A stretch of 64,000 nt of DNA from Pithys albifrons albifrons (Eukaryota > Chordata > Aves > Passeriformes > Thamnophilidae): NCBI RefSeq assembly GCF_047495875.1, contig NC_092471.1:20923809-20987808 (forward strand), written 5' to 3'. Positions 22,226 to 32,462 of this stretch are shown here, piece after piece; position 1 is the first letter of the stretch; the number at the start of each line of letters is the position of its first letter. The translations under genes were made by a program, and so were the position numbers. A model generated the notes under the pieces. That model ran no database searches. It was not told the DNA's origin and saw only the letters and a program-made list of their open reading frames with translations.

Positions 22226-24744
22226 AGTAATTGCAACAAATGAGCCCCTCACTCGGCCAAGGACAGGACCATCCCACAGACTGTGATCCTGGTGGACTGC
22301 AGCATCCCGTTATCCCATCCACAGCCCAGGAAGCCAATTTGCCCCCATCAGGAGCACCAAGAAGGGCAGGTTTCCTTTTAACCCCAGCAGAGATGCAACA
22401 GGGAGCAAGCAAGCCCCATCCTGCCCCTCACACTGCTGCCATGCCCTTTGCTGTTGTTTCCAGGAAATGGCACTTCCCAAGTTGGCAGCACTGGCAGCAG
22501 AACCCACTGTGCCCAGGAGTGCCAGGACCATTGAGTGTCATGGGCTGGGGAAAGGCAGGACCACTGAGGGACGTGGGATGGCAGGGAGGACCCCATGTCC
22601 CACAACTCCCCTTCTTGGCAGGTTTGATCCCACGGCATCAGCTTATCACCAAACCCTTGTCTTCCAGACCTTGTCACTGGCACTGGTGTGGGAGAGGAGT
22701 GGGGCAGGTGTGCAGGGGACTGCCACCTGGACAGCTCCTGGCCCTTGGGAGGGAGGGAGACACAAACCTCCCAGTCCTGCCACCTGCACATGGAGCTATC
22801 CCAGAGCACGGGCACCACTCGTTTCATGCCAAAGCCCAGCCACGAGCTCTCCCCCAGCACTTCCAGCCCTGATTTCCATATTGAATACACGCTTCCCGTG
22901 CCCAGTCAGCTTCCCCAGGACATTCTCCTCTGGCAGATCAAACGAGACCCCTCAGTGACAGGGATATTGTGGCTGTGCCCGGCCCCTCAGGAAAACGCTG
23001 TTCCAGGAGGAAGTTCCCTGCGGCGCTGCCCACGGTCAGCGGGACGGGACGGCCGCGGCAGCCGCCGCTTTCAAGTAGGTGAAGGGGCCACAGGTAGAAT
23101 CCGCTCATGCAGCAGAGAGAGGCAGAGGGAAGATTGATTTTCATTAGCTCGGCTGACCTTGAGGAGCAGGGAAAAGCAAAGCCAACTTACTTCGACTGCT
23201 CAAGCAAGATCTCATCTCTCCCATCCTCCTCCCCAGAAAGAAAAAGTGACTGATCTGCTCAGATTTGGAGGGTTCCTGCACACGAAGCTCACCTGCCGCC
23301 TGCTCCATGTGATTCCCCGTCCAGGGAGACACAGACAGGGAAGAATCACTCGCCCAGGACACTCACAGGTTATTTGGTCACAGCAATACCAAGGCGAATT
23401 CAGAGGGCACAGCTGAACCCGGAAAGGTTTGTGAGCAAAGCTCTTGTGAGCTGCTGCCCCCGAGCTCTTCACCTGGCAAGGTCTTACTAAAGCACAGGCT
23501 GGTGACCTGAAGCTCCCATGGCCCCTGAATCTCCATGACCCATCTCAGCCCGGAGCTGGGACCAGGCAGAGGAGCGCAGGGAGCAGCCTCAGTGCATTCC
23601 CACATCCCTCGTGACCCAGATCCCATCAGGGGAGGATGTTGGTTTCCACCTGGAGAGCAGCTGCTCACACCTGGGTGTCCATCCCTGCTCACCTGGGCTG
23701 TGGCAGTACCTGGGCATTCAGACTCGCCCAGTGAGACCCCCGTGACGGCCCTGGGAGGGGCTTGAACCTCGGGGAGACCCAAAGGGAGACATGGAAAGAG
23801 CGGTGGGTCCTGCTGTGACAGAGACAGCAGAACTAGGAGAAGAGCAGCCAAAGGGCTGACCCAGTTGAGGTACCTCCAATTCTCTGCATCACCTGGAGCT
23901 CAGGAGACACGAGATGACCCGTGAGCCAGGCTTAGGTGGGAGGGACACTGTGAGGAGGAGCCGAGCCCCAGGGACTTGGGACAGAGAGAGGAGCTACCCA
24001 TCCACCCTGCAGTGCCGGATGCTCAGAATCTGGGGCCAGGGCTTGGACACGGCACCCTGGGAAAGACAGATCCTGGGAACATCCCCAGCAATGGGCCGGG
24101 GGCCACAGTGCCCCCAGTGCCCCCAGCCCTGTAATTCCCATGTGCAGGATCAGACACGGCCCCAGGCTCACTGGTCTGGGGGATGTAAAACGTCCCTTCA
24201 GGAACCAAGAGGACATGAACAGAGGATCTGTGGGTCCTCCACAAGGACTGAATGACTGGAGATGGGACCCCACTTCTTCCTCCTCCCCTGCCCCATTATA
24301 GCCCAGTGCCCCCCACTTGCTCCCAGCCCTCGCTGCTCCAGCCTCATCCCAGGGCTGCATCCAGTCCATATCCCAGCTCCATAACACTGGGCATCCCCGG
24401 GGCTCAGCTGTGCCCTCCCTGCCTACCTGCCCAGCTGGGGAGGCTCAGGGCAGTGTCCCGCCAGCCTCCTCCTGCTCCTCACAACCCGCCTGCCCGGCGG
24501 ACATGCCAGCCCCGGAAACAGGGCCAGCTTTATGGCCGCCACCAGCCCCAAACATATAAAGTTCGTGTGATAATGGGCCAGAGGAGGGATCGTAAAAGCA
24601 AATGATTTACAGGCTGGAGGTGGATGTGAGCTGGGGGCGAGCGGCTCAGGGCGCCAGGTGGGAGAGCAGGGACCCCCTTGCCCTGTCTGGGCGCTGCAGG
24701 GCAGAGCGGGATGACGAGGGGAGGCTGAACCCCCAGCCCCACTT

Positions 24745-25245
24745 GGCACGCAGCCCACGCGGGACTCCGACCCGGACCTGTCCCACAGCCCCTCCACTAT
24801 CACAACCCACGCGGGGCTCGGACCAGGACACACCCGGCAGCACCTCCACACACAACCCACGCGGGGCTCGGATCTGTCCTGCAGCCCCTCCATGCACACA
24901 GCCCGCACATCCCCAGGACCTCCGAGCACTGCCGTGCCTGTAGCCCGCTTGTGTGCAGGTCAACCCACGCGCGACTCTCTGACCCACACCCAGCCCTGCC
25001 ATGCACAGCCCACGCGTGCCCAGGACCCCAGCCCTCACCTCACAGAACCGCAGCTTCGTTGCACACTCACAGCTCCTGCGCATCCAAGGGACCCCGCGGT
25101 CCTTCAGCAAACAGCCCACGCGTGTCCAGGACCCCCCATCCTCGCTTCTCAAGACCCATCGCCCCCTCTGCCCACGCGTGTCGCCCCGCCGCGCAGCCCA
25201 CCCGCGCCGCCTTCCGCCGCCGTCCCGCAGCCCACGCGTGTCCGC
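24745..25245 (-). repeat. Degenerate minisatellite with CCCACGCG cores
   Basis: Eight near-identical CCCACGCG cores occur at about 24754, 24808, 24857, 24964, 25009, 25112, 25161 and 25232, mostly in the context CAGCCCACGCGTGTCCAGG or CAACCCACGCGGGGCTCGG. Spacing is roughly 45-105 bp, with decayed units between. On the SPRY3 strand each core reads GCGTGGG(C/T), close to the EGR/WT1 zinc-finger site. Confidence 0.75.
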
Positions 25246-25700
25246 GCCGGGCGGACTCACCGCGCTGCCGCCGCCGGTCCATCGGCCCGCGGCCCCGAGC
25301 GCGGCGGGGCAGCCCCGGGGCGGGGAGCGGGGCAGCCCCGGCCCCGCAGCCGAGCCCCGCGCCGCGGGCAGCGGGAGCGGCGGGGGGGCCCGCGCTCGGT
25401 GGGAACGGGAGGCTGGGAGGAGGGAGAAGGAGGAGGAGGGATGGAGGGAGGAGGGAGGGACCTGGCGCTGCCCGGGAGCATCGCGCTCCCCCTCGCTCTG
25501 CGCTGCCTTCCCGGAGCTCTTAACGCTTTACCCAAGTGGCGTCATCCCGCTGAAATGGACTCGGCCCATTAGCGGCCCCGCAGAGCCCCGCAGCGCTCCC
25601 CAGGCGCCGCTGCTGCCCAGCCCCGCCGCGGGATGCGCACCCGCTATTTAAACGTTTCCGTCTGCCCCGGGCTTCACGGCCCCCTTTGAGCCCACTCCCC
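25180..25700 (-). promoter_or_regulatory. SPRY3: CpG-island promoter of SPRY3
   Basis: Dense CpG and GC-box-like GGGGCGGGG runs mark an island that contrasts with its flanks. On the minus strand a TATA-like TTTAAATA lies at about 25645-25652, and a TGACGCCA (ATF/CRE-like) site lies near 25540. A transcription start somewhere in 25500-25620 would fit the exon ending at 25261. Function is inferred from position and composition. Confidence 0.6.
25261..25530 (-). other. SPRY3: Candidate non-coding exon 1 of SPRY3
   Basis: A GC-rich segment in a CpG island on the minus strand ends in GCGCG followed by GTGAGT, a full-consensus 5' splice site. It lies 3.9 kb upstream of the SPRY3 coding exon in the right orientation. 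The 5' limit is a guess. The segment contains an ATG at 25282 (ATGGACCGG) that would start a small upstream ORF if the transcript includes it. Confidence 0.4.
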
Positions 25701-25924
25701 GGCCAGGTGTCCCCCATCCGCGCCCACCGGGACAAGCCCCCCAGCCAGGCACTCCCCCTGAGGACGCACAGCGGCACCACGGGCACTGTCGCGATGGGTT
25801 TGGATCAGTGTGACATCACGGGCAGGTTGTGTCGGGTCGGGCTGCAAAGGGCCGGGAGCTGCTCTCGGGACCTGTCACCTCGGACTTGATCCGTAAATCA
25901 CGACAAAACGGGTGCAGTCACCTC

Positions 25925-26060
25925 ACAGAATCATCAGAAATGTTGGGAAACACCTCTTAGGTCATCAAGTCCAATCTTCTCCCAGCTCACCCTTTCCAGG
26001 AGGCACGACAGAGAGCCCAGGTGTTGCCCAGCCCTGGTATTTCCCTAAAGTCCGAAATCA
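25925..26060 (-). mobile_element. Diverged CR1 LINE 3' fragment
   Basis: CACAGAATCATCAGAAATG, AACACCTCTTAGGTCATCAA and GTCCAATCTTCTCCCAGCTC. More decayed than other copies. Confidence 0.75.
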
Positions 26061-29000
26061 ACACCTGAATTAGCTCCCGTAAGAGAGACTCAGGGCAGAG
26101 AGGCTGGAAAAGGGCTTTTCTGTACTGAGGCCCACAGAAGCAGCATACAAATATCCCACTGTCCCAGAAACAAAAAGCTGGGACTCAAGGTCCAAGCAGG
26201 ACCACTCCAGAGGTTTTCCTGAGTCCCTGCATGCTCTCTCTTTGATGCTTTTTCTGACCATTGCTCAGGAGCACCAGGGATCCTTGTGACACCCCTCAGC
26301 CTCATGTAAGCAAATTGGACCTGGTTTTCCAGTCCCAAATGCACAAGGTCACCTCGATGACACTGGATGTCACCTCTGGGCCCCACCAGAGGCCCTACCC
26401 TCCCTTCATTCCTCCCAACACTTCCAGGGTGGTCACCCATCCTTTCTGGGAGTGTTCACCACATGAGCAAAGCAACATCCCCAACTCAGGGAGGGCTTAG
26501 AACCTGCTCCAAGACACAAAGTTGAAGCTTTGAGCCCTCAGCCCCCCAGCCACGTCCCCAGCAGCGTGGGGCACTCGGGGTGGGGAGGTCCCCAGGCTCT
26601 GGGGATCTGGAGGTGTGAGATCAGGATGGGGAAAGAGGGAAAGAGAAGGACCTGGAATCAGGATGACAAATCCAGGTCTGCCGTTTGTGGCTCTAACAGA
26701 TGGGGACAAACCAGGGAGATCCCACAGACCTCAGGGGCCCCCTCCCAGCTGATGCCAGAAGAACTGGAATCCTCCCCGTCTGGGGCCAGTGACTCCATGT
26801 CTCACATGGTGCCCAGCTGAGCTTTTCCAGCTTAATTTCCAGGCACTTCTGGGCTGAGCGTTTCTCCACCTCCATGGGATCCCACCAGGGATGCTCCTGC
26901 AGGAGTTTCTCCAAGAGGAATGAGTCCCTGACAGCATCCCTCAGTCTCGGCTGCAGCTCAGAGCCTTCAGGCTGCATCCCTCTGCGCTCCCCCGGCCCCT
27001 CCTCTTCTCCCCATCGCTCTCCGCTCCGTCTTTAAAGGCACAGAAGGCATCGGAGTTGCCCAGTTCCCAACGACTGCCAGCTGGCTGGAAGCACCTGACT
27101 CCTGGCAGCATGTGTGATGTCCTCCCTTTCTTCCAACCCAAATCTCTCACTCCCACCTTGAGGTGCCGGTGATTCAGGCTTCCCTCGCTGCCTCCCACCA
27201 TCCCAGCGCAGCCCGCGTCGTGCTCAGCCAGCGCCGCTTTATTCCTCACTCGCTGCCGACGGAGGGCCAAAAAGGCCTGAATGTGGAGCTCCCGGGAGGA
27301 GTGGGAGGGTGGGAAGCAGAGGGAGGAATAGCAGCCTCCTGGTGAGTTATTGACCGCAGCATCACTCAAGAGGAGGGCTAGGAATCCGAATGCGTTTGCA
27401 AAGCAGGAAACTTTAGAGCCTCTCCCAAAGAAATGGTCTGGGATTGCGCCCCTGGCAGCATTCCGAGGGGTTTTGGGTGTTGGGAGAGGGATGCGGTACC
27501 CCCTGTCAAGCTGTGGCAGAGGAAGGTGTGAGAATTCCATAAATTTCTGGTCCTCTGTCCCGTGTGGGATGTGTGGGACCAGGGGATTGAACATCCCTCC
27601 CTCGCTGTGCCCCACACGCTGCTGCCTCTGCTCCTCCTCAGCCTCCACCTGCAGCTATCCCAGCTTTTGGATTGGTTTCACTCCTCATTCCAGCTGGAAT
27701 GTGCCACCTTTAACCCCTGGAAGACCCCCGGGGACCTGTCCAAAGGCACGGGGAGAAGCAGCTCCTGAGTGTCCCACTCACCTTTGAGGCTGTCGGTGCA
27801 TCTCCAGCCAGGGGCAGCCGAGAGCACGAACACAGCGGCACCGAGATGGCAGCAGCACATCCCGGGGCTCCCAACTCCACCTGAGCCTGCTCAGCAGGTC
27901 CCCAGCACCTGTTGTGGATCTCTGTATTTGGGGCTCCCCCATCTCCAGCAATCCCCACAGGCCACCAGCAATTCCTCCCCACTTTGCTCTTTCCACTCCT
28001 CCTGCACATCCACAACACCCAAAAAAATGTGGGAAGTCACTTTTATTCCTTCCCCTTCCCAAAGTGTTTCTCTAGATCCACACCTTGCTCACAAATCCAA
28101 ACGAGCTCAGTCTGGAGCCTACAGAACTTAGCTGTGATTTTAAACCAGCCAGGATTGCTCAGCACCGTTTTCCTCACCAGCTCCAGCCCTGCCTGTGCCC
28201 ACAGCCGGACACTTCACAGCTGGGACTCAATCTGGGAGTGGGCAGCAGAGAGAGGAGGACATCCCAGAGCAAGGCTGAAGATGTCTCATCTGTTCTGATG
28301 CTATTTGCCAAGCTTGGGCTCAGGGGGAGGGAAATTCACCTGCAGTTAAGGATGATGCAGGGGAGGGAGAGAAAAAAGGGGAGAGCAGAAAGAGAACACA
28401 CTATTCCTCTGATTCAATCAGCCAGAAACAAGGAGGTGCTGGTGCCCTCTAATTTGGAGATTCACAGATTTTAGGGCCAGAAGGGACTGTGATGCTCATC
28501 TAGCCTGACAGTCTGGATTATGTAAAAGCCACTTTAAGCCAGACAGTGCCACGAGGTTTTTAGAAGTAACTGCAAGCACTGGGGAACTTATTAAAGGACT
28601 GTGACGTTCCTGAGGTGGGGACATGTGGGTCCCAACGTTCTGTGGGGAGGAGGGGGCCAGGTACACCCACCCCTCCAGGCTGTGGCTGAACAGACGGCAG
28701 CGCAGGGGGAGAGGAAACATCATTTCCCTTCCCTGTCATGCAGCTCCTTTGCTCAGAAAGAGCACTAAGCAAGGAAAAAACCCAGTCTCTTCCTTGTGTT
28801 TTCCTTCTGAACATTCCCTAGTCCCTGGAAAGAAAACGCCCTACAGGGATTCTGGACCTGGGGCGCTTCTTGGCCGCTTTGGAGTCCAACCCATGGCTTG
28901 CAGCGCTGCAGCTGCACAGCCCCCGGAGCTGAGCCTGCCTCTCCGCCAGCCGGATCCGGAGCTCCGAGCTCAGCCTGCAGCGGAGGTGCAGAGGAGGTGT

Positions 29001-29384
29001 AGGCATTGACTGCAATGAGAGTTTCCCTCTGAAGATGGAGCCAGGCAGCATAAAACATCAATAAAGTGCTCAGGATGCGTCCCTTAATGAGCTGAGATCG
29101 TAACACGCTGCCAGAGCCTGCCAGAGCTGCCCATTCTGTCGGGAGAGAGGAGCAGATCCTGCTGGGGAAGTGTTAAGTGGGTCCTGCTGACTCATTGATG
29201 CAGATGGATCCGGCTCCGTGCCGAGGCAGGAGGAGCCGTCTCGGGGGGCAACACCCAGTGCCCAGAGTGAGCAGGTACCCAGCACCTCAGTCCATCCTAG
29301 GGGAACAGAATGGCACCTGTCATTCTGTGCCTCTCCTTGTCCTGCTGGGCACAGTGATAGCCAAGCACGGGGGTGTCCCAGTCT
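26061..29384. other. Spacer upstream of SPRY3, no gene recognised
   Basis: Between the SPRY3 promoter and the spacer CR1 at 29385. Apart from one old CR1 tail there is only unique sequence, with a possible conserved element at 28925-29110. Confidence 0.4.
28465..28560 (-). mobile_element. Old CR1-type LINE tail
   Basis: TTAGGGCCAGAAGGGACTGT, GATGCTCATCTAGCCTGACA. The GGGCCAGAAGGGACTGTGAT wording is typical of older sauropsid CR1 families rather than the young avian ones. Confidence 0.7.
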
Positions 29385-29590
29385 GAGACACCTTCAACAG
29401 GAGGGTGGACAGGCCCTGGCACAGGCTGGGCAGAAAAGCTATGGCTGCCCCATCCCTGGAAGTGTTCAAGGACAGGTTGGACGGGGCTTGGAGCACCCTG
29501 GGCTGTTGGCAGGTGTTCCTGCAGGGGGTTGAGACTACAGGATTTTTAGTGTCCCTTCAAACTCCAATCAGTCTGAGATTCCATGATTGA
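29385..29590 (+). mobile_element. CR1 LINE 3' fragment
   Basis: CAGGCCCTGGCACAGGCTGG, GAAGTGTTCAAGGACAGGTT, ending TCAGTCTGAGATTCCATGAT. Confidence 0.9.
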
Positions 29591-30383
29591 TCAGCTCCCT
29601 GCACTTCCAAAGCAGCTCATCTTCTTCAGAAACATGTTTGTCCCCATTAGGTCCCTGCCCAAAGCCATGTCCCCCTCCCAGCAGAAAAACCAGAGCAAAG
29701 ATGTGACTCAAGCAGTGTTGGCTCCAAAGGTGAGATCCCAACCCTGAGCTCCTGGAGAGCCTGGGCAGAGTGGGTGAAGAGACAATGCATCCGTCATGGA
29801 GATATCAAGGGATGATCAATACAGGCATATCTTCACTGGGAAGTTGTCAACTCCATCTTCCAGCTCCCTGGAAGGTGCCTGAGCCCCGTTGTGCCTGTGG
29901 GAGAGCTCTGGAGCTGGATCCCTTGTCGACAAAAGGCATGGAGGTGAAGGCTTCTTGTTCCCATCAGAAATGGGCTCTTAGGTCTGGGTGGGGTGCCATA
30001 GGTGGGTGATGTGTATTTCCCCATCCAAACTCCACTGCTACACCCATCAAGTGATAAAGAATTTGCACTCTCTAGACCCTGAATGTCCCAAAAAGCCCTT
30101 GGAGCACCAGCCCCTTGTCCAGGTCTCACCCTGCCTACACAGGACACGTGTTCCTCACCCAACCTGTGCCGGTGTTGCACCTTCATCCCTACCTTGATGG
30201 GGATATGATTTTCCTAGGAGTCTCTCTTCTGTCCCCAAGCCCTCAGGACCCTCTTTCCCTGGATTCTCTGCCCCTGTGATGCTCCTCAGGTGGTCTCTGA
30301 TCTCTCCTGAGAGCTGTCACCACCCACTGTTCCAGGTCTTCTTCAGGCTTACCAGCAGTCCCAGGGTAAGCTCCACCACCTGT

Positions 30384-30689
30384 ACCAGGTATGCCATGTG
30401 CACCAGGTATCCCACCTGTACCAGGTATGCCATGTGTACCAGGTATGCCATGTGCACCAGGTATCTCACAGGTACCAGGTATGCCATGTGCACCAGGTAT
30501 GCTGTGTGCACCAGGTATCTCACAGGTACCAGGTATGCCATGTGCACCAGGTATCTCACAGGTACCAGGTATGCCATGTGCACCAGGTATGCCATGTGCA
30601 CCAGGTACCTCACAGGTACCAGGTATGCCATGTGCAGCAGGTATGCCGTGTGCACCAGGTATCCCACAGGTACCAGGCATCACATGCAC
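30384..30689. repeat. 18-bp tandem array, 17 copies, no indels
   Basis: Units of ACCAGGTATGCCATGTGC, with variants ACCAGGTATCTCACAGGT and ACCAGGTATCCCACCTGT, recur every 18 bases for 306 bases. A 54-base higher-order pattern shows in places. Every unit starts ACCAGG; all but the last contain CAGGTA. Because 18 is a multiple of 3, several frames stay open (for example a GIPGAHGIPGT-type frame on the minus strand). Confidence 0.95.
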
Positions 30690-31140
30690 ACCTGGCATCC
30701 CTCCTGCTGATGCCCCGAGGTGCCCAGCTCTCCCCAGACCAGCTGCTCCATCCAGCTCTCCCACTTCTTGCCCCTTCCAGGCCTACATACCTGCCCTGAG
30801 CATCCTCCCTGACCTGGGTACCACCTTTCCCACTCCCCACCAAGCCCCACAAGACAAACCTCTCTTCCCAGGGCTGGAGGGGGTGGGGTGGGGGGAGGCG
30901 GCTCTCCCCAGTTTCTTTGCCCTCAGCTCTCTGAGTGCCCGTTTCAATGTCACTTTAACTCCAGCGCGTGTGCCGGGGAGAAGGGCTCCGTGTTGAATTG
31001 CCAGGCTGGTCACATGCTGCTGGGATTTGGCCGTAGCTAAGCAGCACCACCCCCGCATTCACTTTTTTGGCTGCTGACTCCTCTGCTCGGCGTAAGGGAG
31101 AGCCGGCGAAGAATAGGAGAAACTGGAGAGGGAAGGAAAA

Positions 31141-31181
31141 AAAATTAATTAATTAAATAAATAAATAAATAAATAAATAAG
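31141..31181. repeat. (AAAT)n microsatellite
   Basis: AATTAATTAATT followed by eight or so AAAT units. Confidence 0.9.
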
Positions 31182-31709
31182 AAGAAACCAGGCGAGTCAT
31201 TGTGAGTGTCAGGAGCTCCTCGGCTGCGGGTGTGACAGTGATCCTCCTTCTCCAAACTCGCTCCGGGTGACAGCCAAAGAGAGGATTTCATTAGGATCTG
31301 GTAGCAGGCTATTTTCAGAGCTGACATCCTACCCATGGCTAAAAATATCTGGTCCCCTCCATGCAAACCAGGGTTTCTGTTCCCTTAAACTTTAATAAAC
31401 CTTGGCAAGGTTCAGACCTTCCTTTCTCCCCACACTTTGCTCCCTTCCTTGCTCCAGTCCCTTCCTTTATCCCTTCCCTTCACTCTTCACCATCTCTCAT
31501 TTCTCAGGTGTCTTCTCTGCTCCTGTCCCGGCTTGCAGGGACTGGAGAGGAAATGTGACCATGGCACAGCTGGAGGATTAGAGGGCTGATGTCACCTCCT
31601 TCCCAAAAGCAGCATCCTGCACCCGAGCCAGGAGCTCTGGGAGGCTGGGCAGGCACAGGGGTTTGAGCCCCCTGAGATGCTGCCAGGCACAGGCAGGGAG
31701 CCTTGAACA

Positions 31710-31770
31710 TCCCGCTGGAGCCCTGAGCATCCCTCTGGAGCCCTGAGCATCCCTCCGGAGCCCAGGATGC
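31710..31770. repeat. 20-bp tandem repeat, 3 copies
   Basis: CTGGAGCCCTGAGCATCCCT repeats three times with single changes. Confidence 0.8.
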
Positions 31771-32349
31771 CCTGAGGAGCATCCTGAAAAGAGAGACCAC
31801 TCACTGCCACAACCACCAAATGAAGATGTTTCACTTTGGTGCCTGATGCTCACATGAAAATAATCCCAGGATCACTCCAGGACTGTGGAAATGGGTGGGC
31901 CTCAGGGGGTCCCAGCATGAAACCTGTAGAGACCAGCTCCTGCACAGAGCCACAATCACCTCTAAGAGGGCTCTTCTGGAAACCCTGCCTAGCCTAAAAA
32001 CCAGGTTCCTAAAACACCCCATCGTTCCCTCCCTGGGGCCCACAGAGCCACTGCAGGTGCTGCCCCCCCTCCTCTGCTGGCCCCCCCTCCTCGGAGGGAC
32101 TGCTCACAATTCCCTCCCTTCATTAGCACAGCCACCTCCGAGGCAGGTACAGGTATTTATAGCCAGCACCTGCCCCCTCCTCCCAGCTCTGTTACACACA
32201 ACAAAAATTTAACTCTTTCCCATGCTCCACCTGACTCCAGTCCAGCTTGGGGGTCAAAAAATCCCACAGCTTGGAATAACCAACCCCTGTAGATGCCTGC
32301 TGCCCTCAGTGCATGCACCCTCCCTGTCCCAGCCCCGAAACTTCTATGT

Positions 32350-32462
32350 CTCCCTGGTTCCCACTCCAAATCTTTCATCTTTCTCAGGTCCTAGGCCCAA
32401 ATCTCCCACTTTTCCCTGGTCCCAGCCCCAAATCTTTCCATTTCCCCTGGTCCCAGCCCAGT
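32350..32462. repeat. Imperfect tandem repeat of about 30-36 bp
   Basis: TCCCTGGTCCCAGCCCCAAA-like units recur three to four times (CCAAATCTTTC, CCCAAATCTCCC, CCAAATCTTTCC). Confidence 0.7.

Larger units (their letters stand above)
21398..25260 (-). other. SPRY3: Probable first intron of SPRY3
   Basis: Bounded by a consensus donor GTGAGT at 25260-25255 and the acceptor CTCTTCCAG ending at 21398, both on the minus strand. It would join a non-coding CpG-island exon to the coding exon. It holds two CR1 fragments (21525-21625, 22075-22225), an AT-rich element at 24520-24610 and the GCGTGGG motif cluster at 24745-25245. Both sites were picked by eye. Confidence 0.45.

Noticed and set aside
30243..30764. 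173-residue collagen-like ORF (GIPGAHGIPGT repeats)
   Set aside because: Open only because the 18-bp repeat is a multiple of three; other frames are equally open, with no collagen gene context or splice-site logic.
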